Of a DNA stretch of 64,000 nt, positions 47,154 through 56,585 are shown in pieces; position 1 is the stretch's first letter, and every line of letters begins with the position of its first letter. Made by a program: the position numbers and the translations under genes. Origin of the DNA: Porphyridium purpureum (lineage: Eukaryota; Rhodophyta; Bangiophyceae; Porphyridiales; Porphyridiaceae); assembly GCA_008690995.1 (NCBI GenBank), contig VRMN01000006.1, positions 134,501 through 198,500 of the forward strand, given 5' to 3'. The notes beneath the pieces are model-generated. The model saw nothing but the letters and a program-made list of their open reading frames with translations, had not been told where the DNA came from and did no database searches.

Positions 47154-48728
47154 CTAGGGCTCAATTCTGCCACGATATCGGGGGTAAAGGCAAACGTCGC
47201 GAATGTGGTGCTGCGCAAGCGCGTAGCAAATGAAGCGCTCGAGACCCAAGCCGTAACCACCGTGCGGGCAAGTGCCGTACTTGCGCTGATCAGAGAACCA
47301 GTAGTAGGGGGCAGGGTCAATGTTCTCGCGTTCGTACGCCTCCATGAGCTCGTCATAATCATGCATGCGCATAGAACCGCCGACGACTTCGCCGACACCA
47401 GGAATGAGGACATCTACGCTCTCTGTGAGTGCCCGGTCTTCCGGACAGCGTTTCATGTAGAACGATTTGAGCGTCATCGGAAACTTGATCATGAGGATCG
47501 GCTCGCCAATCATGTCCGTCATTTTGCGCTCTGGCCCTTCCGGAATGTCGTCACCAAACTCGAAGTGAGTTTGCGTTGCCTCATCCTTATAAATGTTGTG
47601 TTGGCGGCAGAACTTGACGGCGTCAGTGTACGTCAGCCGCTTAAACGGCCGTTTGAGAGGTTTGAGCCCCGGGTTGAGAACCTGCAGCAGGTCACCGCCC
47701 TTCTCTATGACGCGATCGACCACATCTGCAATCAAGTACTCGATGCGCTGCAGTAGATCTTCAAAGTCAATGAAGGCAAACTCGGCCTCAATGTGGTGAA
47801 ACTCGGCAAGGTGCCGACGGGTGGACGATTTTTCGGCTCGATAGCTAGGCAGGATACAAAAGCAGTCGCCAACGGCAGGGATACCAGTCTCCAGATACAG
47901 CTGTGAGCTTTGCGTGAGGTAGGCCGGCTCGCCAAAATAGTCAAAATGGAAGAGCGTTGAACCGCCCTCACACTGTGTCTGAACAAGTGTGGGCGGCGCA
48001 AGCTCCACATAATCGTTCGCGAAGAAGTGCTCGCGGAAGCACTGCGTGATAATGGAGCGCATACGCAAAACGGCAGAGGCCTTGGTGCCACGGATCACGA
48101 GGTGCCGCTGGTTCAGCAGAATGTCCGGGTTCGACTCGTGGGTGAGAATCATCTCGATCTCCGCAGGTGACGAGCCGACAAGCTCCCAGTAATCAACATG
48201 CAGTTCCATCCCGCCCTTCGCACGCTCATCTGAGCAAACTGTTCCATAGAGTGAAACCGAGGCCTCCCGGTTGAGCATCAGCGCGTCCTTTGTCATGCAC
48301 AGATTGCCAGACATCACCGCCTGAATATACCCGGTCCCATCGCGCAGCTCGAGGAACAGCAGCTTCTTGCTTTCCCACCGCAGCCGGTGCGTCCAACCCT
48401 GCAGCATCACTCTCGTGCCAATATGGCCACCATCCTCCGCTGGCGCGCACTTTAGCTTGCCGATCTTACACTTGACCGCCTGCGGAAGCGAAGGATCCAT
48501 GGTGATGACGACCTTCTCCGCTTCCTCCATCCGCCTCCGCGTCTCGGCCTCCTGCGCTCCGGCCTGCTCCTTGGCCTTTTCCTCCTTCTTCTTCGCATTT
48601 GCCTCCAGTCGCAGCATCTTTTTCAATCGGCTCTTCGGCAGATTGGCACGGGCCGCCTCATCCATTGCCATGAACGCGTCCAAGCCCAGCGCCTCCATCT
48701 CACCGGCTGCCTCCTCTGCGCCGTCCAT
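47154..48728 (-). CDS. NARS1: Cytosolic asparaginyl-tRNA synthetase (class IIb)
   Basis: 524 residues from ATG 48728. The N-terminus has a Lys/Glu-rich helix (RLKKMLRLEANAKKKEEKAK), common in eukaryotic class IIb synthetases. An OB-fold anticodon domain follows (RVMLQGWTHRLRWESKKLLF). The catalytic core contains LAEFHHIEAEFAFIDF (motif 2 region) and GYGLGLERFICY (motif 3). VGEVVGGSMRMHDYDEL and the C-terminal YPRYRGRIEP fit AsnRS rather than AspRS. No transit peptide is seen, so it is the cytosolic form. It is divergent from the PfkB kinase gene with 162 bases between starts. Confidence 0.93.
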   Translation of the reverse strand: MDGAEEAAGEMEALGLDAFMAMDEAARANLPKSRLKKMLRLEANAKKKEEKAKEQAGAQEAETRRRMEEAEKVVITMDPSLPQAVKCKIGKLKCAPAEDGGHIGTRVMLQGWTHRLRWESKKLLFLELRDGTGYIQAVMSGNLCMTKDALMLNREASVSLYGTVCSDERAKGGMELHVDYWELVGSSPAEIEMILTHESNPDILLNQRHLVIRGTKASAVLRMRSIITQCFREHFFANDYVELAPPTLVQTQCEGGSTLFHFDYFGEPAYLTQSSQLYLETGIPAVGDCFCILPSYRAEKSSTRRHLAEFHHIEAEFAFIDFEDLLQRIEYLIADVVDRVIEKGGDLLQVLNPGLKPLKRPFKRLTYTDAVKFCRQHNIYKDEATQTHFEFGDDIPEGPERKMTDMIGEPILMIKFPMTLKSFYMKRCPEDRALTESVDVLIPGVGEVVGGSMRMHDYDELMEAYERENIDPAPYYWFSDQRKYGTCPHGGYGLGLERFICYALAQHHIRDVCLYPRYRGRIEP

Positions 48729-48890
48729 GGTGTCTTCCTTCCGCAAAACCTTACTCCCTCTTCCCCGATCCCAGCCTTCTCAGCCTTCTCTCCCTTCTTT
48801 GATCTCAGGTGTCGTCGCCCCTGTCCACGTGACGCCACCTGGATCTGGGCTTGGACATGCATGTCTTGATGGGTTGTTGGGGCACACGTC

Positions 48891-50144
48891 ATGTTTATCC
48901 AGGTTGGCACCGCGGACAAGGGCGCTCAGAGAGCGCCCGCTACACTTGCTGCCGCCAATGGGTGCCGGTGGCTGTGTAGGCGCGACTTGGCCGAGTGCGC
49001 AACGAGAAGAGGGAGCGCGCGTGCTCGCATTCAGCGAACTCGTGCCAAGCGCGTACGCCTGGCCGCCGGCGCCGCCACGTCTATCACCGCACAGGGCAAC
49101 AGGGACGTCGTCACGGAAAATCCACTTGGTGCGCCGAAAGTGATTCTGGCGGGCGAGGCGCTGATGGACGTCTTTCTGGATGAGCAGTCGGGCGCGCGCA
49201 CGGCGAAGCCAGGTGGCGCTGTGGCCAACTGCAGTACTGCGTTGACCAAGCTGGAGACCGCGGCTGCCTTTGTGGGCTGTTTGGGCCAAGACGCGGCAGG
49301 GGATGAGTTGATGGATGTTCTAGAGCATGCGGCTGTGAACACAGCCAGTGTGCGTCGCATTGACAAATACCCAACAAGACGCGTGCTCGTCAGCACCCAG
49401 CCCGACGGAAACAGACAATTTGTCGGTTTCGCATCATCGGACAGTACCGAAGATGTCCTGAGTGACACGGCACTGTTTGCAGATTCCTGCTGCATGGATC
49501 CGGAATATGTGGACGGGGTGTTGTTCTACGCTGCACAAGCGCTGGTCACAGGGACTCTACTTCTCCCGACACCGTCGGGCGTGGCCATCCGAGAGATGGC
49601 CAAGATTGCTGATATGTGCAAGCTCAAAGTCTTCGTGGACGTCAACTGGCGTCCGGTATTCTGGAAAATGCGTACAAACCAGCAAGCACGGGACGAGATT
49701 CTTGCGTATCTCCGCGACTGTGCCAATTACATCAAACTTAGTGATGAAGATCTGGCCTTTCTAAACCTCGGCATCGATCCCGCGGAAGCGCTAAGAAATC
49801 CGGACCGTGTTCGTCAGGAGTTTAGAAGGGCGGAAGGCGTTCTCGTCACTTTCGGTGCTAAGGGCACGAGTTTCAGCATTCATTCCAATCAAGGCTTTGT
49901 CCCATCGTTTGACAACATCGACCAGGTTGATTCTACCGGGGCCGGTGATGCATTTTTTGCCGGCTTTCTGAGCGAAACGATTCGGCGCGGTGGAACCGGT
50001 GCCCTGATCGATAGCACTACATGCCACGAAGTGGTGAGGTTCGCCTCTGCTTGTGGCGCGTTGACTGTCACTCGGCAGGGCGCTATGGAAGCACAACCAT
50101 CTCGAGCACAAGTGGAAGCCTTTCTCTCGGACCAAACGGTATAA
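48891..50144 (+). CDS. PfkB-family sugar kinase (fructokinase-like), probably plastid
   Basis: 417 residues. About 80 N-terminal residues form a transit-peptide-like extension. The ribokinase fold starts with VILAGEALMDVFLD, then the glycine pair GGAVANCSTALTKL (PfkB signature 1 region). The anion-hole/catalytic motif DSTGAGDAFFAGF near the C-terminus contains the base Asp. ADDITIONAL family features are DVNWRPVFW and LSDEDLAFL. Fructokinase is the best guess; other hexose or nucleoside kinases of the family share these motifs. The stop is only 10 bases from the stop of the convergent gene, so their 3' UTRs must overlap. Confidence 0.86.
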   Translation: MFIQVGTADKGAQRAPATLAAANGCRWLCRRDLAECATRRGSARARIQRTRAKRVRLAAGAATSITAQGNRDVVTENPLGAPKVILAGEALMDVFLDEQSGARTAKPGGAVANCSTALTKLETAAAFVGCLGQDAAGDELMDVLEHAAVNTASVRRIDKYPTRRVLVSTQPDGNRQFVGFASSDSTEDVLSDTALFADSCCMDPEYVDGVLFYAAQALVTGTLLLPTPSGVAIREMAKIADMCKLKVFVDVNWRPVFWKMRTNQQARDEILAYLRDCANYIKLSDEDLAFLNLGIDPAEALRNPDRVRQEFRRAEGVLVTFGAKGTSFSIHSNQGFVPSFDNIDQVDSTGAGDAFFAGFLSETIRRGGTGALIDSTTCHEVVRFASACGALTVTRQGAMEAQPSRAQVEAFLSDQTV

Positions 50145-50154
50145 TTCGTAGTGG

Positions 50155-52170
50155 CTAGTGAAACTTTCCGTACGGAACTACTTCGTTCGAAAACAAATCA
50201 ATTACTGAGTGAAAATCGGAGCGAAAATGAACCTCAATATCACGAACCACGGCTTCGTTCTGTAGACGCCACGCGGCCCAGAACGCGCCGTAGTAGAAGC
50301 GTACATAATCAGCGTCCACACCCTGTAGATCTAACACGTTCAAACCGGAATGCATTAGGCACCGGAAGTACTCCGTCAGCAGGGCGCGCTTCGGTTCATC
50401 ACCCTCCTCGTCGAGTTGCGCCACAAAGATGCGGGTGAGATGATAGGCACAGTGCTGAATCTGCACTTCTGTGGCAGAAAATTCCGAAACGAGGAGCAAG
50501 AGGCGATAAGCGCGAAAGAAGAATCTGCAAAGAAACTGTTTGCAGGGAGTCGACGCCGCAGAAATGCCTGCCGATAATCGAAGAATGACCTCTCCGAGGG
50601 CATCGAACTCTTGACCTGTTTCCAACGAGAGCATGGTCCTGCACACAACACACAACCAGAGCCGCACCAGGCTCTCTTCATTTGTTAATATCGCCTTGCT
50701 GTACAAGTGAATGTTTTCGGACGAGTGCACGAGTTTAGCCCGCGGCAGAAATTCCCATTCATCTCGAGTAAAAGTCAGAAACGCTATGGCTCCTTCCCAA
50801 TCATACAAGATACCATTTGAGAAACCAAAGACCAGAAGACGGAGCATGCATGAGAGCGCGCCATCAAGGGCTTTGTACTGAGCCGCATACTCCTTTTCTT
50901 GAGCATTTCCTGAAGGCTCCCGCCGAAACGGTGCCGGTGACCCTACTACTCCGCAAATCTCTGACTCGGGCAGTATCAGCCCCGCTTGTGCCAAGCATGC
51001 CAGACAAAAGGCCGGGAATGCTTGCAGCGTTTCAGTCTGGACAACCTGTTTGAATCGAGGTCCTGGCGTCCAATATTGATTGAGCCCACGGTGCTGAAGA
51101 AACGACGCCAAAGCAATCTGCGCTTCTCTGAGCGCAGGAGCTTGATGATGAGAAAACCTTGGCGAGGCAGTAGCGAGGCACTCTTCCGATGCAAAGTAAA
51201 GCAAAAATATTTCTACGCAGGCACCAATGACATCATCATTCATGTGCTCCCATCTGCTTGCGTACCCGAGCAGAAAGTTGAGAAACTGAAAGCAGAGTGC
51301 AAAAGCACACTGCGTACATTGGTGGTCGCGCTTGGCACCAAACGTCAGACATCCAGCCAAAAATGTGAAGCATGATTCGATTTGAAGGGCCTCCACTACC
51401 AGAGCGTGATGGCAGAGGCGATTTAGAACGTGCACAAATTCACGGACAGTCTCAGCGAAAGGGATTTCATTTCGCCATGGCTCGGCAAGTATCTGAATGA
51501 AATTTTGAATTTTCTCACCGCGCACTTCGAGCTCGCGTGGGCGGCAAACCTTGTCCCGCGCGTCAGCAAACAAGCCATAGATCTCTTCGCGGACAAAAAG
51601 TGATAGTAAGGGCCACCCAGACGATGACACACAGAACGGAAGATTCCCGAGACCTAAGAGAAGGCCCAATAACTCGGTCATCCTAGGCAGTGTTCGATCT
51701 GATGACGCCATTCTCTTATCATGGACGTCTCCGCTCCTGGTTCCCGAGAAGAGGGCGTGGAAAAACCACCGCAACGCTCGAATCGGGTACAAGCAGACAA
51801 AGCACGATAACAACATTCGGCCTTCAGCTGTCGGATTCTCGGGTGCTCTGCAAGCATAGTTGCACAGCCTGGTCAGTGTCAAGCGGAATTCCTTCTCTTC
51901 GTGGACATTAAGTATTTCCCTGTCCTCGGCACCGCCGCTAACTTTCCACAAGCTTTCTGCATACAGATTGACCTCGTCGCGACTTGTCAACACTTTCATC
52001 ATGTACTCCACGACACGCGCGTCTTCGCCGGGCTTGTCGTGCGCGCCTGCTGCCAGCCTTTGCCATGCCTGCTCGTTCGCCGCTTTGTCCTCACTGCGTC
52101 CCCATTTATGCAGCAAGGCGCGTTGAATCTCGCGGTGCGCTCCGCTGAGTCCAAGAAGCTCGTCCTGCAT
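50155..52170 (-). CDS. Unidentified 671-residue helical-repeat protein
   Basis: One uninterrupted frame from ATG 52170 (MQDELLGLSGAHREIQRALL). It is rich in Leu, Phe, Cys and Ala with regularly spaced amphipathic helices, for example ALCFQFLNFLLGYASRWEHM and CRFFFRAYRLLLLVSEFSA, suggesting a HEAT/ARM-like solenoid. No catalytic motif, signal peptide or membrane span stands out. Dymeclin and HID1-type solenoids were considered but I could not align a signature. The long frame with coding-like composition supports a real gene. It is tail-to-tail with the PfkB kinase at 10 bases. Confidence 0.7.
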   Translation of the reverse strand: MQDELLGLSGAHREIQRALLHKWGRSEDKAANEQAWQRLAAGAHDKPGEDARVVEYMMKVLTSRDEVNLYAESLWKVSGGAEDREILNVHEEKEFRLTLTRLCNYACRAPENPTAEGRMLLSCFVCLYPIRALRWFFHALFSGTRSGDVHDKRMASSDRTLPRMTELLGLLLGLGNLPFCVSSSGWPLLSLFVREEIYGLFADARDKVCRPRELEVRGEKIQNFIQILAEPWRNEIPFAETVREFVHVLNRLCHHALVVEALQIESCFTFLAGCLTFGAKRDHQCTQCAFALCFQFLNFLLGYASRWEHMNDDVIGACVEIFLLYFASEECLATASPRFSHHQAPALREAQIALASFLQHRGLNQYWTPGPRFKQVVQTETLQAFPAFCLACLAQAGLILPESEICGVVGSPAPFRREPSGNAQEKEYAAQYKALDGALSCMLRLLVFGFSNGILYDWEGAIAFLTFTRDEWEFLPRAKLVHSSENIHLYSKAILTNEESLVRLWLCVVCRTMLSLETGQEFDALGEVILRLSAGISAASTPCKQFLCRFFFRAYRLLLLVSEFSATEVQIQHCAYHLTRIFVAQLDEEGDEPKRALLTEYFRCLMHSGLNVLDLQGVDADYVRFYYGAFWAAWRLQNEAVVRDIEVHFRSDFHSVIDLFSNEVVPYGKFH

Positions 52171-52836
52171 CCCGAGCCCACGGAGCCGTGGCCTAGCAAA
52201 GCAGGATCGGCGAAGCCAAGCATGCGTCTGAAGTCGTGCCAGATAATCTTATCCACGTGTGCCCCAGTCAGTCCATCGGAGCACGTGGTGGTGAGTCCTG
52301 GAGCTTCTCGTTTGTCACGCGTCGCGCAATGTGATCGTCCGTCTGCAGCACTTGTTCTCTTGCGCCACAAATCTGGCGCATCGAGCGCCCGAGCGGCTGA
52401 ACAGCGGCGCTGTCAAGGAGGGGACAGAGGCCGATGCCCCATACCGTGCGTGCACGCATTCAGTGGCGGCTGAGCGCGCAGTACTGGAGTTCGGCTCGGA
52501 AACCGGCGTGATGGGAATGGGCGGGAGTGATGATGCGGACGTACACGACGTCTCCGGCTGGGTGCCAGCTAGTGCATTCGGTGCTCAGTGTGCCGCAGTG
52601 AAGCTTAACTTGGCTTCTGGCATTACACATGCATGTGCAAGAGTGTGACATACTGTTGGCCATCGAGACTATGTGGCTTCAGGAGTTGTTTAACCCGCCT
52701 GCCTACATGATACACACAGCGCTTCAAATAATGCGCGCTGATTCCAGGAGGGGGTTTCCGGGACATCGCCACTCGGCTGAAACTTTCTGCATAACCTTGC
52801 TATGTACATACAAACCCGCGATCAGTGGTTTTGCTC
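52171..52836. other. Intergenic between the solenoid gene and the SiR-like gene
   Basis: About 670 bases separating two minus-strand genes. It serves as the promoter side of the solenoid gene. Several short frames on both strands have no recognisable content. Confidence 0.4.
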
Positions 52837-54900
52837 CTACTCCGGCTCTTGTCCATTCGTCTCCGTTGCTTCGTTGGCCTCTATTTCTTCGCGCAACATC
52901 GCAGTCAGGATTTCATCCGCCAGCTCTACTATGGACATGTTTCTGGCGTTCGCTGCCATACGCATTCTTTGGATTGTGCGTACTTGAAGCGCAAGGCGAG
53001 GATCGGAGCCTGTGTCCGCATTCCCGTTTCCTTCACGAGGTGCGTTCTTTTCTTTCCTTGTCCGGAGACTATTGTTGGAGCGTGACCCACCGAAATCCAT
53101 TGTTGAACAGAAATCACCAAACGATAGGTCAGGCGAGGATGCGGTCGCGTGTAGCCAGTTCTTAAGAATTGGCTCCAGGCTCGCCAAAAGATCGTCTTCA
53201 GCCAAGGATTCATGCCAAAGTAACCCGGCTCGGTCGCCGGCGGAAGATCCACCCAAGTAGACATCGAACGTTGGCCCATTTTCGCTTGCGAGTTGTCGTT
53301 GCAATAAACCGATCTCCCCGAGCGCACACACCCCTCGCGCAGACCTTCTCAAGTCAGAATATTCGAGCTTGACCGTCACTGGCCGAAGCTGAATGGAAGG
53401 CGTCTGCCTCGCCTGGTCAGCCGCCCAAGCATTCAAGCGTTTCATCACCGAGTTCAGTGAGATATGCGCAGCCTGCACGGCCGCTGGAGCGGCCGCTTTC
53501 ATGCCGTTCAGTGTACAAACAAAGGGCATGGACTCCCGATCCTCTTCCATCGATGGCGCTGGCGTGAACGGAAATGTGCCGTGAAATTTGATGTTGTACT
53601 CACCGAGCAACGCATCAATGTTCCGCAGTTCTGCTTCCTTGAAATTCCGGAAAATGAAATCCAGCGAGCATTTGGACGGCAAAACCTGAATCTCAAGATC
53701 ATAGACGTCAAGAAGCCGGCGAATGGCGCTCAAAATGCGCTGCTCGCCTGCATCCGAAATACCATCAGAGCCATCGAGCATCATGCGAAAACAATGGACT
53801 TCACGACTATACGGGGTACCGGGGATCCAACCACACGTGAAGCTAGCAGAATCCGAAACCGCAGAAGGTTCCGCGATATGACCCGACTCGACAGCTCCGC
53901 GCCACGACTCCAATTTTACACCACGCGCTATCAGTACTCTCCGTAACTTCTCAGGGGTAAATTTTTCCACGATGGAGAGCAGATCACATTCGGGGGATAG
54001 ATCACCGAGGGCGGCAATGAGAGTCAATACATCCGACTCGGTCTCCACAAAGCCCAAATGAGCGACATTCAAGCGGCCATCATGGGGCTTCCAAGCTGGA
54101 TTTTCGGTCAGAAGAGCGGCACCAAGTACCACATTGTATCCAAGCAGAGAGCCCTGGGCAGCTGGATCTGCGTCGAGAAGCGCAAGAAGGCCTAGATCAC
54201 AGGCGTAAATGTCTACACTGGTATCCATGTCTGGTGCACCAAACCGCACCGTCAGTATGGCGTGAGTGCCTGCCGACCGCAGAACGGTCCGCCGCTCATC
54301 CGCGCTTGATTCTGATCGCATGAGCAACTCAGTCCCACGCCATACCTCAAGATGGACACCTGTTGGTTGAAGCCGATGAGATAAGGACTGAAATGAGTCA
54401 AGGCACGATGGAGGTGACGTACGCAGAGAATACCAGCTCAGACATTCAGGCACGTGGCTCACACTCCGATTCGCGTCCCCTCCCTGCTGCGACGTGGTCG
54501 CCTCGCACAGCATGTCTACGTCGTTATCGAGCAAGGCGTTCATCTCATCGCCCGTAAGCCCATTCAAGAGAAGGCTTCCGTCTGGTGAAGTGGACAGCGT
54601 GACTTTGTTTCCCAGGCTTTCCGAAAGCGAGCAAAGGCGCTTAAAGAGAGCCGCGGGATAGACACTATCTCGCGTGATCACGCGCAGAGCATAGCCTTCT
54701 TTAGAAGATGGTAGTCTCTTCCGAACGCTACCCTCTGAATCCAGCTCTGATGCTTGCACAGCCAGAAGGTTGCTTCTGCTCGTGTCGCTGTGACGTTTGG
54801 ATCGCCATTGAGACTGCAGCGCAAGTACAGTAGCATGAAGTAAAGGGGAGGAATAAGAATATCCGCAAAGACGCATGAGGTCAGTTACCGTACGACACAT
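52837..54900 (-). CDS. Sulfite/nitrite reductase-like protein lacking cluster and siroheme ligands
   Basis: 687 residues. The whole ferredoxin-dependent sulfite reductase (SiR) fold can be traced. It has a first ferredoxin-like half (68-125, YALRVITRDSVYPAALFKRL), GGDANRSV (140-147) for the SiR ACGDxNRNV block, and VHLEVWRGTELL for the YDVWVDGEKFM strand. Then come GYNVVLGAALL (254-264) for GFNLYVGGGM, HLGFVETESDVL, and a second half (368-436, LEIQVLPSKCSLDFIFRNF). The end has VYLGGSSAG (547-555) and SFGDF (593-597). The residues that make SiR an enzyme are missing. TTRQ is STSP. The CxxxxxC block near 458-470 keeps at most one Cys. TGCPNGCARP is replaced near 511-522 by EYSDLRRSAR. This predicts no 4Fe-4S/siroheme. 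An N-terminal plastid presequence and a charged C-terminal tail are present. Fold call is firm by motif order; function is unknown. Confidence 0.8.
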   Translation of the reverse strand: MCRTVTDLMRLCGYSYSSPLLHATVLALQSQWRSKRHSDTSRSNLLAVQASELDSEGSVRKRLPSSKEGYALRVITRDSVYPAALFKRLCSLSESLGNKVTLSTSPDGSLLLNGLTGDEMNALLDNDVDMLCEATTSQQGGDANRSVSHVPECLSWYSLRTSPPSCLDSFQSLSHRLQPTGVHLEVWRGTELLMRSESSADERRTVLRSAGTHAILTVRFGAPDMDTSVDIYACDLGLLALLDADPAAQGSLLGYNVVLGAALLTENPAWKPHDGRLNVAHLGFVETESDVLTLIAALGDLSPECDLLSIVEKFTPEKLRRVLIARGVKLESWRGAVESGHIAEPSAVSDSASFTCGWIPGTPYSREVHCFRMMLDGSDGISDAGEQRILSAIRRLLDVYDLEIQVLPSKCSLDFIFRNFKEAELRNIDALLGEYNIKFHGTFPFTPAPSMEEDRESMPFVCTLNGMKAAAPAAVQAAHISLNSVMKRLNAWAADQARQTPSIQLRPVTVKLEYSDLRRSARGVCALGEIGLLQRQLASENGPTFDVYLGGSSAGDRAGLLWHESLAEDDLLASLEPILKNWLHATASSPDLSFGDFCSTMDFGGSRSNNSLRTRKEKNAPREGNGNADTGSDPRLALQVRTIQRMRMAANARNMSIVELADEILTAMLREEIEANEATETNGQEPE

Positions 54901-56585
54901 CTACGTGTTACGTGCTCATCAAGGAAGAGCCCAACGATGAGAACTTGAGTCCTGTATGGTTTGCCTCGAACAATCATTGCCGGCAGGCTATGCCAAGATA
55001 TGGGATATACAGGTCGGCCAAGTAAAACCCCACAAGGGGTATGGCCGTTGCTCTAAGGCGTAAGAGTTGCGAACTATACACCACATGATACTGAAGCATA
55101 CATCGCATGCCAGCAGGTGCTTCGTCACTCAAGTGGGAGTAGCCCTTCCGTTCGACGGGAAAGGATTACCCCGCCTATACACGACCGTCAAGCTCGCGAT
55201 CAGTCTTGACTGCAGGTGTCCGCGTCCACCAACCCATCCCATCCACGATCGAACTCTAGCTTACCTGTGTGCCTCGCACTCGTGCACCGGGTGACGACGG
55301 CCGTGCCGTCGCGGCCCATATCGCGCGGCGCCGCAGCTGCGGCTCACGCACCGGCTTACCGCGCTGGATCTGGCGCTCCAGCACCACACTAGATGGTGCG
55401 ACAAACGCCATACCTAAACATACAGCGCCCACATCCACTCCTACATTCTCTTCACCACGCCCCCATCGCCACCGCCACTCTCACGTACGCGTCGTCCGCT
55501 CGCCGTCGCACCGGCCGCACGCGCGCGCGGAACAGGCCACAAGAGGTACAGCGACACTGTACTTCTGCGACTCGGTTCGCGCCGAATACAGGTTCGGCGC
55601 CGCGTGCCGCGGCTGCGCGACTGTGCAGCGGCGCGCCTGCTGCCTGATATCCGCGGGCGCGGACCATGGCGCCATGTGACTGTTGTGCCTCTGCCGCGAA
55701 ACGCCGCGAGTAGCAGCGGTCCGTCTGGAAAGAGAGCCGCTGCGCTCGAGTTCGGCGAATGAGGTGCTGAATACCTGCCGACAGCAACAGTGCCTGCGCG
55801 CTGGCTGCCATGTTGGCTGCACTGGACGCTGTGCTTTGGGCTGGGCACGACGAGAATTGGAGCTTGAGCTCGCGCTGAGCGATGTTGCGTCCAGAGACAG
55901 AAAAGGCACGACTGGTCTTTGGCAGGTGCAAGGAGGAAAAATGCCTCGGTTTCAGTCCTGCGGCTGTAGAAGTCTTTTTGGCACGTCCGAAACGCGCGGG
56001 CGCGCGGCATTTCACCCGGGGCCGCTTGCTGGGCGTCGAGCCGGCCTGGTCAGACCCAACCGCTCCGGCGCCAAGAGGACAAACAGCGGAATCACGGCAA
56101 AGTCCTCACGGCGTAATGTCGCGACTGGGCACCGCGCTGGACTGCGACCGCACCCGCAAAACGCCCGGGAACGGTCCAAGCGGACCACGCACGACGCATG
56201 CCATCCGACCGTCAGTAGCACGCATGCGTCTCGGGCGCCTTGCACACGCTAAAGTATATCGTCTGTCAAGTCGAAGACAAAGCGGCGTATCCGTGTCTGC
56301 TGATGAAGCTGGCTCTTGCTTGGATCGGTCCGGGAATCAGGTACAAGAGTAAGGTGGCGATTTTCGACATCGGGAGACAGCGAGTTCCGGCGGGAAGGAG
56401 AACGACAAGGGGTTTGACACGTGAGGGACAAGGCGTGATTTCTGGACAGTGATTGTTATGCCGAAGCGTCGAGGTAAAGATTGATTTCCGTGAGACGTGT
56501 GGACGCGCAAAGTGTTGGGTCAAAATCACCAGCGCCCGCGAGGGGGTCGATACGCTGGAGGTTTTGATTTGGGACGGTGAATTGG
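54901..56585. other. Long divergent intergenic region, SiR-like gene / methyltransferase 1
   Basis: About 1.7 kb. It contains a GGTACAGC (55545) and ACTGTAC (55556) pair. Several frames stay open for 100-190 codons on both strands but are Arg/Ala/Ser-rich without motifs, so I treat them as compositional. An unrecognised small gene cannot be excluded. Confidence 0.4.

Noticed and set aside
55269-56352. Frames of 130-190 codons on both strands between the SiR-like gene and methyltransferase 1
   Set aside because: Mutually overlapping, Arg/Ala/Ser-rich, no motif and no consistent codon pattern; treated as compositional.
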